DNA of 64,000 nt from Candidatus Margulisiibacteriota bacterium (lineage in GTDB: Bacteria > Margulisbacteria > WOR-1 > JAHJIW01). The DNA lies in contig JAHJIW010000001.1 in assembly GCA_018823125.1 (NCBI GenBank), positions 1 through 64,000 on the forward strand, in the 5' to 3' direction. The notes beneath the pieces were generated by a model. It did not search any database, was not told the DNA's origin, and was given only the letters and a program-made list of their open reading frames with translations. This document shows positions 8,601 through 19,321 of the stretch, piece by piece. The position numbers were made by a program, and so were the translations under genes. Every line of letters starts with the position of its first letter. Positions within the stretch are counted from its first letter, which is position 1.

Positions 8601-9178
8601 GATTTAAAAAGTAATTTAATGATTTCGTCTTCCAGCGTTTTTCGGATCGTTTTAAAATAAGTGTCAAAAGAATAATCAAAATCAATCAATCCCTGCTTGG
8701 CGATAAATCCTCCGGAAATCGTCGGGGTAGGGTCGCTCCAGGTTATTTCCAGTTTGGCCGATTTCGCAGCTTCTTCGAGCGCTACTTTGGTATCTTTTTC
8801 ATTAGCCTGACAAGGGATAATTTCGACTTTGCCTTTGAGCGGATTAGCCTTTAAGAGTTGTTTAATAATGGTTTTATATTCTTTGCCTGAAGTGGCGGTA
8901 AATTGTTTTTTTGCTTCTTCGTATACCTGGTTAATCAGATTGCGTTTAGTTGAAAGCAGCATGCTTTTGGATTTAAGCTTGGCGGGAATCAGCTCTTTTT
9001 TGATTAAAAGATCCACTTCTTTTCTGCTTTCGGTTTGAAAAGTTTTATCGAGGCCGTTTTTTTTCTGATTAAAAACGGCTGCAATTTCAGCTAAAACCTG
9101 GTTGGCTTCGCTGTTTTGCTTTTCAAGTTGCTGGTTAACTTTTTCTTTTATTTTAGCTTCCAGTTCTTTTATGCCCAT
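8597..9178 (-). CDS. ntpE: V-type ATP synthase subunit E
   Basis: Peripheral-stalk subunit, 193 aa. The first 100 residues form a long charged coiled coil (KIKEKVNQQLEKQNSEANQV), followed by a mixed alpha/beta head with GGFIAKQGLIDFDYSFD, characteristic of the family. It pairs with the H-type coiled coil encoded at the operon start. It begins 4 bp after the K stop. Confidence 0.93.
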   Translation of the reverse strand: MGIKELEAKIKEKVNQQLEKQNSEANQVLAEIAAVFNQKKNGLDKTFQTESRKEVDLLIKKELIPAKLKSKSMLLSTKRNLINQVYEEAKKQFTATSGKEYKTIIKQLLKANPLKGKVEIIPCQANEKDTKVALEEAAKSAKLEITWSDPTPTISGGFIAKQGLIDFDYSFDTYFKTIRKTLEDEIIKLLFKS

Positions 9179-9182
9179 CGGA

Positions 9183-9686
<504 letters not shown>

Positions 9687-9693
9687 TTACTAA

Positions 9694-9735
9694 GCAACTA
9701 AGTAACTAAGTGGAAAAACTTAGTCGCTTAGTCGC
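9694..9735 (-). repeat. tandem-word hairpin between V-ATPase I and K
   Basis: Two 18-nt arms (9694-9711 and 9718-9735) built from repeats of the word ACTAAG and its complement pair at 15 of 18 positions around a 6-nt loop. In the transcribed (minus) strand two of the three mismatches become U-G wobbles. Further CTTAGTCGC-like copies flank it (9741-9750). No U-tract follows, so it is more likely an RNA stability or processing element than a terminator. Confidence 0.6.
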
Positions 9736-9742
9736 AATTCGC

Positions 9743-11692
9743 TTAGTCGCTCAATTTAACATACTGCGTCTCTTTCGTGAAAGGTTTAAATTCCTTTCCA
9801 CCTCCTTCTAAAAACTTTGAAAAGAATTCAACGTATTGCAACCTGGCAGAGTGGATAAAAGCCGACAAAGTGCTAACCGCCAGGTTGAAAGCGTGTCCGA
9901 TAATTAAGATCACGATCATAATCAAAAAGCCGATGATCGGCGCACTGTCTTTGGTCATCAGTGCGATAATATTTACGACCATCGCAATCACCGTAGTGCC
10001 GAGGCCGATCGCGAGCAGCCTGGAATAAGAAAGAATATCCGAAACAAAACCAACCGTGCTGTAAAGACTTAAAAATCCGCCACCGATTTTCATCAGAATG
10101 TTTTTTTGTTTTCGACCTTGGGTAATAATGAGTGCAATCACCGCAGCTAAAGCCAGTTTTGAAGAAAGGCTGGCAGAAATAAAGGTAACTACTCCGGCTT
10201 GCGTTAATCCGAAAAGGATTACGGAAACGATGTAATAGATCCAGAGACCGTGATCTAAAATGCCGTCCATAAACTTTTTATCACGGAACTTCATTAACAT
10301 ACTTATCAATAAACCAAATAAAATTTGTACGACGCCCAGTGCTAAAGCAATGATCAGCATAATGAGCGGATCGCGCCGGGGATCAATCAGCTGGATTTTA
10401 GTCATTGCGTTATGGATGGGCTCCGGGAAAACGTATAATTCGATACCAAAAAATCCGCCCTGCAGGAATCCGATGATTGAAGTGACTACTCCTCCCCAGA
10501 TTAAAAGATTGAGTAGGGAGGGGTTGGTTCCTTTGGGGATTTTTCTTTTTAGCCACAGCGAAACTAAAATTAAAGTGAGACCGTAGCCGGCATCTCCCAG
10601 GCACATCCCGAAAAATAAAATGAAAAAGACGCTCAGTAGTGGGGTGGGGTCCACTTCGGATGATTTAGGCAGTCCGTATATTCTGGTAAGGACCTCAAAA
10701 GGTTTGAGGAACGATGCGTTTTCGATTAAGACCGGTACTTCTTCGTCAGGTTTAATTTCAATTTTATAAATGGCGTGATTGGGACTGGTTTTTGAGATGA
10801 TTTTGTCTAGTTTTGGAATTAAACTTTCTTTTATAAAACCGGTCAAAACAAAAGTATAAGCAGTTTGCATGGCTTTATGTGCAGCAGATACTCTTTCGCG
10901 GTGGCAGTTAACGAAATCGTAAGCGCACATCAACTGAAATTTATGCACGGCCAGTTTTTGGATTTCGGCGACGGCGGCGGCTACTTCGGATTGGGAGAGC
11001 TTAACCTGGCTTTTTAAGCTTTCGATCTCTTTTGAAATTTCTTTTTGGGTGGAAGGCAGCTCAATAAAATCAAAGCCTTCTTTAATCAGGGCTTTTTGAG
11101 TTTCAGCGTGTTCTTCCTTGGGACCGGCTACAATTATAAAATAATCATTTTTGTTTTGATTGACGATTTCAATAGAGAGGCTGGGGGAGATAGCGGCGAG
11201 CGAGCTTTTAAGTTTTTCAAATAAATGTTTGAAGATTTTTCCGGAAAAAAAGAAAAAATATTCGGATTCGTGTAGTTTTTTAGTGGGAAAGGGCAGGCTT
11301 TTCCAGGGTTCCAGTGCTAAAAGGTCGGCCCCAATCTTAGCTTCGGCGGCGGTGGCATGAGCAATATAAGTTTCATGGTTTTTACAGGCCTCGATAATTT
11401 CTCCATAATTAAATTTATGAAATCCGTTCCATAAATCTTCTTCGGTGGCGGGTGATTTAGTAGAAACAAAATTTTCCAGAAAAGATTTTTTAAGGGGAGC
11501 ATAGGCTTCGAGCAGTCGAATGGCCTGTTTGAGTTCGCCGAGCTTGCTTTCGTGTTTGATATCGACCGCTTCTTTTTGAATTTCGGTTTCTTCGATTTGC
11601 AGGACCCCAAACTTCTGCAGGGCCGCCAAGATTTTATCTTTTTCCTCTATTAAGGCAATTAATTTTATTTTTGCGAGTTTGGCTATGGGCAT
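9743..11692 (-). CDS. ntpI: V-type ATP synthase subunit I (a-subunit)
   Basis: Membrane stator subunit forming the ion half-channels, 649 aa. The N-terminal half (about 1-330) is soluble, with coiled coils, and binds the peripheral stalks. The C-terminal half has about seven to eight TM segments, with the conserved FFGMCLGDAGYGL turn and the SYSRLLAIGLG segment bearing the essential Arg. It overlaps the H-type gene by 10 bp at its start. Length and motifs are normal for the family. Confidence 0.95.
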   Translation of the reverse strand: MPIAKLAKIKLIALIEEKDKILAALQKFGVLQIEETEIQKEAVDIKHESKLGELKQAIRLLEAYAPLKKSFLENFVSTKSPATEEDLWNGFHKFNYGEIIEACKNHETYIAHATAAEAKIGADLLALEPWKSLPFPTKKLHESEYFFFFSGKIFKHLFEKLKSSLAAISPSLSIEIVNQNKNDYFIIVAGPKEEHAETQKALIKEGFDFIELPSTQKEISKEIESLKSQVKLSQSEVAAAVAEIQKLAVHKFQLMCAYDFVNCHRERVSAAHKAMQTAYTFVLTGFIKESLIPKLDKIISKTSPNHAIYKIEIKPDEEVPVLIENASFLKPFEVLTRIYGLPKSSEVDPTPLLSVFFILFFGMCLGDAGYGLTLILVSLWLKRKIPKGTNPSLLNLLIWGGVVTSIIGFLQGGFFGIELYVFPEPIHNAMTKIQLIDPRRDPLIMLIIALALGVVQILFGLLISMLMKFRDKKFMDGILDHGLWIYYIVSVILFGLTQAGVVTFISASLSSKLALAAVIALIITQGRKQKNILMKIGGGFLSLYSTVGFVSDILSYSRLLAIGLGTTVIAMVVNIIALMTKDSAPIIGFLIMIVILIIGHAFNLAVSTLSAFIHSARLQYVEFFSKFLEGGGKEFKPFTKETQYVKLSD

Positions 11693-12009
11693 AGAAGTTC
11701 TTTAGCTTTTTGGGAGATTAGCTTTGCTAATTCTTTAACTTTTTGGGCGGATTCGGCTTGTAATTGATTTGCCTCTCGTTCAGCATTGGACAGGATATTT
11801 TGGACCTCTTTTTTATTGATAATGGTTTGCTGCTGAAGGCTTTCCTCTTTTTTGGCGGCGAGCCCGGCTTTGAAACTGGTGAGGTTTTTTTCTACGTCGG
11901 TGCGGGCGTTTTTGATTTTTAAATGGTTTTTGGTCTCATTATGTTTGATTTCGGTTTTGGCTTGATCTTCGGAACTAAGAATTTGAGCTATAAAGTCTTG
12001 ATTTTGCAT
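11683..12009 (-). CDS. ntpF: V-type ATP synthase peripheral-stalk coiled-coil subunit (H/G type)
   Basis: A 108-aa, almost wholly charged helical protein (TEIKHNETKNHLKIKNARTD). It heads the operon and should pair with subunit E to form the peripheral stalk, as AhaH or NtpF do. The sequence is low-complexity, so the identification rests on position, length and coiled-coil character. SD GAGGGG precedes the ATG. The operon promoter should lie in 12010-12060; no clear consensus is visible there. Confidence 0.8.
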   Translation of the reverse strand: MQNQDFIAQILSSEDQAKTEIKHNETKNHLKIKNARTDVEKNLTSFKAGLAAKKEESLQQQTIINKKEVQNILSNAEREANQLQAESAQKVKELAKLISQKAKELLCP

Positions 12010-12126
12010 TTTATCCCCTCAAATTTAATCGATTCAGTTTATCACTTAAGTGAGGCTTTTGGCAAGTTAGTAGCAATCCTAAAAACCCTGTGTTAAAATT
12101 GAAAAAACTTAAGGCAGGTTTACTTA

Positions 12127-13083
12127 GTGCTGGTATTTTTTTTAATCTTTGCAGTGGCTTTACTAACGACCATAGTTTTTACTCCTTTGGCTTCAAAATT
12201 AGCCCACATTTTTGGAGCAATTGATCACCCCAACGAGCGCAAAATCCATGCAAACGATATACCCCGGATGGGTGGTTTTTCAATTTTTATCGGATTTATT
12301 TTTGCCGCGGGGGTTGCCATCGCCTGTAATCTTTTAGGAATCCTGCATTTTGATCTGGTTCTTTTTTCGGCGATCGTGGCAGCGGCGTTTATTATTTTAG
12401 GGCTCGGGATCGCCGATGACATCTGGGATATTCGGCCTGAGGTGAAATTAGTTTGCCAAATAATTGCGGCGTCCCTGGTGATATCTTTCGGAGCTTCGAT
12501 CGACTTCATTTCTAATCCATTTAATGGACTCGTTTATCTTTCGGCGTTTGCTTTTCCGATCACTCTTTTTTGGATTGTGGGGATCACCAATTCAATTAAC
12601 TTACTGGACGGGTTGGACGGACTGGCGGCCGGGGTGGTGGGGATTTCATCGGCGGCCTTGTTTTTTGTTTCATTAATTAAGGGCCAATCCGAAGTGGCGT
12701 CGGTGATCCTTTTAGTTTTGTCCGGAGTTTCCTTTGGATTTTTGTTTTTTAATTTTAATCCGGCTTCGATTTTTCTGGGTGATTCGGGAAGTTATCTGCT
12801 GGGCTTTTTGCTCGCGGTAGCTTCGGTCATCGGCGCCCTCAAAAGCACCTTATTCGTGGTCTTTATTATTCCAATATTAATTTTGGCAGTTCCAATTTTA
12901 GATACGGCGTTAGCCATTCTGCGTCGGATCTTTTTAAGAAAGCATATTTTTCAGGCCGACGGCGAACATATCCATCATCGCCTGCTGGCGGCCGGATTTT
13001 CTCACCGTGGAGCCGTGCTTGCGATATATATTTGTTGTATAATTCTTAGCTTGATAGCGTTAGTTTTGATAACGGTGTTATAG
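12127..13083 (+). CDS. wecA: undecaprenyl-phosphate N-acetylglucosaminyl/hexose 1-phosphate transferase (WecA/TagO family)
   Basis: Polytopic membrane enzyme, 318 aa with about ten TM helices, that transfers a sugar-1-phosphate from a UDP-sugar to undecaprenyl phosphate to start glycan assembly. Seen: DHPNERKIHANDIPRMGG near the N-terminus, the catalytic Asp cluster GIADD, the NSINLLDGLDGLAAG loop, FLGDSGS, and the HIHHRLLAAG His motif of the WecA/TagO subgroup rather than MraY. The start codon is GTG. The neighbouring UDP-GlcNAc 2-epimerase suggests a ManNAc-containing envelope or secondary wall polymer, possibly the SLH ligand. Confidence 0.92.
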   Translation: MLVFFLIFAVALLTTIVFTPLASKLAHIFGAIDHPNERKIHANDIPRMGGFSIFIGFIFAAGVAIACNLLGILHFDLVLFSAIVAAAFIILGLGIADDIWDIRPEVKLVCQIIAASLVISFGASIDFISNPFNGLVYLSAFAFPITLFWIVGITNSINLLDGLDGLAAGVVGISSAALFFVSLIKGQSEVASVILLVLSGVSFGFLFFNFNPASIFLGDSGSYLLGFLLAVASVIGALKSTLFVVFIIPILILAVPILDTALAILRRIFLRKHIFQADGEHIHHRLLAAGFSHRGAVLAIYICCIILSLIALVLITVL

Positions 13084-13101
13084 TTTTAATCAGGAGGAAC
13101 C

Positions 13102-14253
13102 ATGTTTCCGAAACTTAGGATCATGTTTGTTTTTGGAACCCGTCCGGAAGCGGTGAAGATGGCACCCATTATTAAAGAAGTAGAAAAATTTCCGGATATG
13201 TTGGAATCAATTGTAGTGGTTACCGGCCAGCACCGACAGATGCTGGACCAGGTACTCGAAACCTTTGATATTAAGCCGGATTATGATTTATGCATTATGG
13301 AGGAGTCGCAGTCTATTTCGCAGATTGTGGCCCGTTGTTTAAATGGTTTAGAAGGCATAATTTTACGCGAGCATCCCGATATCGTGCTGGTACAGGGCGA
13401 CACCTCTACTGCTTTTTCGGCAGCCCTTTCTGCTTTTTATCATAAAAAAACCTTAGGGCACGTTGAAGCGGGCCTCCGCACCGGCGATAAATTTGAACCG
13501 TATCCCGAAGAAATGAATCGTCGCCTTACTTCTAATCTAACTGATTTGCACTTTGCTCCCACTAAAATGGCCGTACAAAATTTACGCTCCGAAGGCTTTG
13601 CTAAAAATCATATTTATTTAACCGGCAATCCGGTCATTGACGCGATTAAAATGGTGGTAGATAAACCGTATGATCTCAGCAAGATGGTTAAAGGGATTGA
13701 TAAAAATAAAAAAATGATTTTAGTTACTGTTCATCGCCGCGAAAGTTTTGGTGCTCCCATGCGTGATATCTGTGAAGCCATTAAGGAAATTTCCCTTTCG
13801 TATATTGATCAGGTTCAATTTGTGCTTCCCCAGCATAAAAATCCTACCGTACGCGAAACGGTTAGCGAGATTTTAGGGGATTTAAATAATGTTGTACTTT
13901 GCGAACCGCTGGATTATCTGCCATTTGTTAAATTAATGGATGCGGCCTATTTTATCCTAACTGATTCGGGAGGCATCCAGGAAGAAGCGCCGCTGATCGG
14001 CAAACCGGTTTTAGTAATCAGAGAAAAAACGGAAAGGCCCGAAGCCATTATGGCCGGCACCTCAAAATTAGTGGGCGTAAAAAAAGATAACATCATTAAT
14101 GAAATTAAACTTTTATTAGATAAACCAGCGCATTATGAAAAAATGTCAAAAGCATCCAATCCTTATGGCGACGGGAAAGCTTCCGAGCGCATCGTGGGGG
14201 CGGTTATGCATCATTTTGGATTTACCGATAAGCGTCCGGAGGAATTTTCTTGA
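13102..14253 (+). CDS. wecB: UDP-N-acetylglucosamine 2-epimerase (non-hydrolysing)
   Basis: Interconverts UDP-GlcNAc and UDP-ManNAc, 383 aa with a GT-B-like double Rossmann fold. Recognisable: GTRPEAVKMAPII at the N-terminus, VTGQHRQMLDQ, VQGDTSTAF, HVEAGLRTGDKFEPYPEEMNR (shortened here to its core HVEAGLRTG), and LTDSGGIQEEAP near the C-terminus. SD AGGAGG. The stop overlaps the TTG start of murA. With the WecA-like enzyme it would supply ManNAc for surface glycans. Confidence 0.96.
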   Translation: MFPKLRIMFVFGTRPEAVKMAPIIKEVEKFPDMLESIVVVTGQHRQMLDQVLETFDIKPDYDLCIMEESQSISQIVARCLNGLEGIILREHPDIVLVQGDTSTAFSAALSAFYHKKTLGHVEAGLRTGDKFEPYPEEMNRRLTSNLTDLHFAPTKMAVQNLRSEGFAKNHIYLTGNPVIDAIKMVVDKPYDLSKMVKGIDKNKKMILVTVHRRESFGAPMRDICEAIKEISLSYIDQVQFVLPQHKNPTVRETVSEILGDLNNVVLCEPLDYLPFVKLMDAAYFILTDSGGIQEEAPLIGKPVLVIREKTERPEAIMAGTSKLVGVKKDNIINEIKLLLDKPAHYEKMSKASNPYGDGKASERIVGAVMHHFGFTDKRPEEFS

Positions 14254-15533
14254 AGAGATTAGTAATTAAAGGCGGAAAGAAGCTTACCGGAGAAGTAGCC
14301 GTTTCGGGATCAAAAAATGCCGCGCTCCCGATACTCGCGGCTACCATTTTACTTAACGGTGAATCCACCATTTCTAATATTCCGAATTTGTTAGACGTCA
14401 TTACTATTTTGCGGGTTTTAAAAAGTTTAGGGATTCGCGCCGAATATCATGCCGGAGGAAAGGTGAAGATTTGGAATACCGGGTCAGTTAAGCATGTGGC
14501 CCCTTACGAATTAGTAACCAAAATGCGGGCTTCGTTTTTTGTGATTGGACCCATTTTAGCGCGCAAAGGTTTAGCCAAGGTCCCGCTGCCGGGAGGATGT
14601 GCCATTGGATCCCGCCCGGTAAATATACATATTAAAGGATTAGAGCAATTAGGCGCTTCCGTTCGGATGGAACATGGGTTTGTGATTGTTACGGCAAACC
14701 AGCTGCAAGGCAAGCGCATTTATCTTGATTTTCCCAGTGTCGGAGCGACCGAAACCATTATTATGGCGGCTACTTTTGCCAAAGGAAAAACCATTATCGA
14801 AAATGTGGCGCGCGAACCCGAAATTATTGATCTGGCCAACTTTTTAAATAAGGCGGGGGCTAAGGTGAGTGGGGCCGGAACCGAAGTGATTGAAGTTGAA
14901 GGGGTGGAGTCCTTACATGGTATTGACTATGAAATTATACCGGATCGAGTCGAGGCCGGAACGTTAATGATTGCCGCGGCCATTACCGGTGGCGAAGTAA
15001 AAGTAAAAAAAGCCATTCCAAAACACGTTGAAGCGCTGACTAGAAAATTGCAGGATATTGGAGTATCGGTAAAGGTTGATCAAGACAGTATTTTAGTTAA
15101 AGGCAATGGGAAGTTAAAGGCAACCGACGTAAAAACTCTTCCGTATCCTGGCTTTCCCACTGATATTCAACCACAGTTGTCTTCACTGCTGGCGGTCAGT
15201 AAAGGAACCTCGGTGGTTACCGAAACCATTTTTGAAAACCGCTTTATGCACGTGCCGGAGCTAAAACGCATGGGAGCGGATATTAAAATTGAAGGCAAGA
15301 GCATGATTATTCATGGGGTAGAAAAATTATCCGGAGCCCAGGTTAGAGTTTCGGATCTTAGAGCCGGTGCCGCATTAGTTTTGGCAGGTTTAGCGGCCGA
15401 AGGGGAGACCGAAATCGATGATATTGATCGGCACCTGATCCGCGGTTACGAAAATTTAGTTGAAAAGATTCAATCTCTGGGAGGAGATATTTTTGCCCCT
15501 ACCAAAAAACCCGCTTTGCCTAATAATTCTTAA
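14250..15533 (+). CDS. murA: UDP-N-acetylglucosamine 1-carboxyvinyltransferase
   Basis: First committed step of peptidoglycan synthesis: transfers enolpyruvate from PEP to UDP-GlcNAc. At 427 aa it has the two-domain inside-out barrel length. The active-site loop PLPGGCAIGSRP carries the catalytic Cys at residue 117, the fosfomycin target. The start is TTG, overlapping the wecB stop. Other landmarks are GSKNAALPILA and FPTDIQPQ. It confirms a peptidoglycan-producing cell. Confidence 0.97.
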   Translation: MKRLVIKGGKKLTGEVAVSGSKNAALPILAATILLNGESTISNIPNLLDVITILRVLKSLGIRAEYHAGGKVKIWNTGSVKHVAPYELVTKMRASFFVIGPILARKGLAKVPLPGGCAIGSRPVNIHIKGLEQLGASVRMEHGFVIVTANQLQGKRIYLDFPSVGATETIIMAATFAKGKTIIENVAREPEIIDLANFLNKAGAKVSGAGTEVIEVEGVESLHGIDYEIIPDRVEAGTLMIAAAITGGEVKVKKAIPKHVEALTRKLQDIGVSVKVDQDSILVKGNGKLKATDVKTLPYPGFPTDIQPQLSSLLAVSKGTSVVTETIFENRFMHVPELKRMGADIKIEGKSMIIHGVEKLSGAQVRVSDLRAGAALVLAGLAAEGETEIDDIDRHLIRGYENLVEKIQSLGGDIFAPTKKPALPNNS

Positions 15534-15912
15534 GGAAGATTTTTCTTTGCCCGAAAAGATAGCTCAAGCGCTACAGTCTCAAGCGCGCCGACTTTTATCC
15601 AGGGAAAAAGCCAAGGGAAAAATTAACCTGGTTTTTGTGGATAAAAATAAAATGCAGCGCTTAAATCATCAATTCAGGAAAATTAATAAGGTAACCGACG
15701 TTTTATCATTTGAAAGCGATGAAAGAAACTTTTTAGGTGAAATAATTATTTGCGTTGAGCAGGCTCAAAAGCAAGCCCGGCAGTATAAGGTTGCTTTCGG
15801 CAATGAATGTAAGCGCTTATTAACGCACGGTATGCTACATTTAGCGGGGTATGATCACCTCAAGGCTAAAGGTCGCAAGCTGATGCGCCAAAAGGAAGAA
15901 TTTTATGCCTAA
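15493..15912 (+). CDS. ybeY: endoribonuclease YbeY (rRNA maturation factor)
   Basis: Metal-dependent single-strand RNase for 16S rRNA 3'-end maturation and ribosome quality control. The zinc motif LTHGMLHLAGYDH (HGxLHLxGYDH) is intact. A TTG start at 15493 is chosen because GGGAGGAG lies 6-8 nt upstream; it overlaps murA by 41 bp and gives 139 aa. An in-frame TTG at 15460 would add 11 residues without an SD. The gene overlaps dgkA by 8 bp, a common YbeY-DgkA arrangement. Confidence 0.92.
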   Translation: MPLPKNPLCLIILKEDFSLPEKIAQALQSQARRLLSREKAKGKINLVFVDKNKMQRLNHQFRKINKVTDVLSFESDERNFLGEIIICVEQAQKQARQYKVAFGNECKRLLTHGMLHLAGYDHLKAKGRKLMRQKEEFYA

Positions 15913-16267
15913 AAAATTAGCCAAAAGTTTTAGCCACGCTTTTTCGGGAGTGCATTACATGATTACTACCCAGCGCAACATGTGTATTCATATTATTATC
16001 GGAATTATTGTGGCGGCGCTTTCCATTCTTTTGGGATTATCATTAATTGAGTATGCGTTAGTTGTTTTTGCCATTTTTTTGGTTTTGATTGTAGAAATGT
16101 TAAATACTTCCATTGAGGAAGCCATTAACTTACTATATAAAAAGCATAACCTGCATGCTAAGTTGGCCAAGGATATCTCTGCGGCGGCTACCTTATTTGC
16201 CGGGATTTGTGCTATAATTGTCGGCTGTTTGGTGCTAATTCCCAAGCTGATTATATTATTTCGGTAG
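15905..16267 (+). CDS. dgkA: diacylglycerol/undecaprenol kinase (DgkA family)
   Basis: Small three-TM membrane kinase, 120 aa, of the prokaryotic DgkA fold. The signature VEMLNTSIEEAIN (about residues 61-73), with its catalytic Glu residues, is intact. An N-terminal amphipathic segment precedes the first TM. In many bacteria this subgroup phosphorylates undecaprenol, which would feed the lipid carrier used by the WecA-like enzyme and MurA pathway upstream. The substrate cannot be decided from sequence. Confidence 0.92.
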   Translation: MPKKLAKSFSHAFSGVHYMITTQRNMCIHIIIGIIVAALSILLGLSLIEYALVVFAIFLVLIVEMLNTSIEEAINLLYKKHNLHAKLAKDISAAATLFAGICAIIVGCLVLIPKLIILFR

Positions 16268-16272
16268 GTGTT

Positions 16273-17568
16273 ATGAATTTTTCAATAGATTTTTTACTGC
16301 TTGTGGTATTAATATTACTTTCCGGATTCATGTCCGCTTCTGAAACCGCCCTCACCACCGTCTCCCGCATCAAAATCAGAAAATTAGTTGATCAAAAAGT
16401 AAGTGGAGCCAAAGCCATCCAGGTTTTAAGAGAATCCCCTGCTAAAATGTTATCTACCATCTTAATTGCAAATAATCTGGTAAATATTTGGGCTTCTGTT
16501 TTGGCGGCTTCAATTGTAATCAGATATTTCGAGGGAAGAGGCTGGGCAAACCTAAGTTTTGCGGTAGGCATTGCCACGGGGTTCATGACTTTCTTTCTTT
16601 TGGTTTTTGGTGAAATTACTCCTAAAACTATTGCGATTCGCAGAGCACAAAAGGTAGCTTTGTTGGTATCCGGTCCAATCTTGGTGTTGCAGTGGATATT
16701 ACAGCCGGTTGCCTGGTTGTTAACCTCTATTTGCAGGCCGTTGGTTTATAGTTTGGGGGGCAGAGCTCCGGAAAAAGGTCCAATCTTGACCGAAGACGAA
16801 ATAAAAATGATTTTATCGGTTGGGCAAAAAGAAGGGGTGATTGAGGAAGGCGAACGCCGCATGATTAGTTCGATTTTTGAATTTGGCGATACCACGGTCA
16901 GAGAGGTTATGACGCCCAGGCCGGACGTGCACTGCGTAGAAAAAGGTGCCGGAATTGAAAAAGCAATCGAAGTGGTGAAAAAAGAAGGCCATTCCCGGAT
17001 TCCGGTATACGAAGGAAATTTAGATAATGTGGTGGGCTTGATCTTTGCCAAAGATTTGCTGGGAGCAGAAAAAGATCGCGAACTAAAAGATTATATGAGG
17101 CCGGTAATATTTATCCCGGAATCTAAGAAGATTGATGACTTGCTGCATCAGATGCAGGCGGCACGAACCCACATGGCGATTGCGGTAGATGAATTTGGCA
17201 CCACCTCCGGAATCGTGACCCTGGAAGATTTAATCGAAGAAATTGTCGGAGAAATTCATGACGAGTTTGAAAAGGGTGAAAAGGATTACGAAAAACTTGG
17301 TAAATCAATTTATCTGGTTAAGGGATCCACCACTATTTCAGACTTAAATGATTTAATGGGAATTTCCTTGCCGGAAAAAGAAAAAGAATATGATACAATT
17401 GGCGGGTTTGTTTTTGGTGAACTAGGAAAAGTTCCGGCGGTGGGGGATATAGTGCGTTTTGAAGACGTATTAATTAGTGTAGAAAGAGTTCATCGCAGAA
17501 GAATTACTTTGGTAAAGGTAACCAAGGGCGGGGCGGACGCAGATGAATCACGTTACGTGGGAGGCTAG
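16273..17568 (+). CDS. CNNM/CorC-HlyC family transporter
   Basis: Membrane protein of 432 aa implicated in Mg2+ (or Co2+) homeostasis. Domains in order: DUF21/CNNM transmembrane domain with three to four helices (about 1-180), a tandem CBS pair (about 200-320; VMTPRPDVHCV and GHSRIPVYEG), and a C-terminal CorC_HlyC domain (about 340-425). The ATG at 16273 follows GTAGGTG and lies 5 bp after dgkA. Earlier in-frame starts inside dgkA are unlikely. Confidence 0.92.
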   Translation: MNFSIDFLLLVVLILLSGFMSASETALTTVSRIKIRKLVDQKVSGAKAIQVLRESPAKMLSTILIANNLVNIWASVLAASIVIRYFEGRGWANLSFAVGIATGFMTFFLLVFGEITPKTIAIRRAQKVALLVSGPILVLQWILQPVAWLLTSICRPLVYSLGGRAPEKGPILTEDEIKMILSVGQKEGVIEEGERRMISSIFEFGDTTVREVMTPRPDVHCVEKGAGIEKAIEVVKKEGHSRIPVYEGNLDNVVGLIFAKDLLGAEKDRELKDYMRPVIFIPESKKIDDLLHQMQAARTHMAIAVDEFGTTSGIVTLEDLIEEIVGEIHDEFEKGEKDYEKLGKSIYLVKGSTTISDLNDLMGISLPEKEKEYDTIGGFVFGELGKVPAVGDIVRFEDVLISVERVHRRRITLVKVTKGGADADESRYVGG

Positions 17569-17575
17569 AAAATAA

Positions 17576-19225
<1,650 letters not shown>

Positions 19226-19281
19226 GCGGATCACTGCCGCAAATTCTATTCAGAATAGTTAAATCTAGGTTAAAAACTTAA

Positions 19282-19310
19282 TTGAAAACCCGACAGTATT
19301 ATGTTATAAA
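19282..19310 (+). promoter_or_regulatory. sigma70-type promoter of the 19322 gene
   Basis: TTGAAA (19282-19287), a 17-bp spacer and TATAAA (19305-19310). The ATG is 11 nt past the -10 box, implying a leader of about 5 nt. A start-stop pair ATG-TAA lies just before the true ATG. Confidence 0.65.
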
Positions 19311-19321
19311 CTTAGATGTAA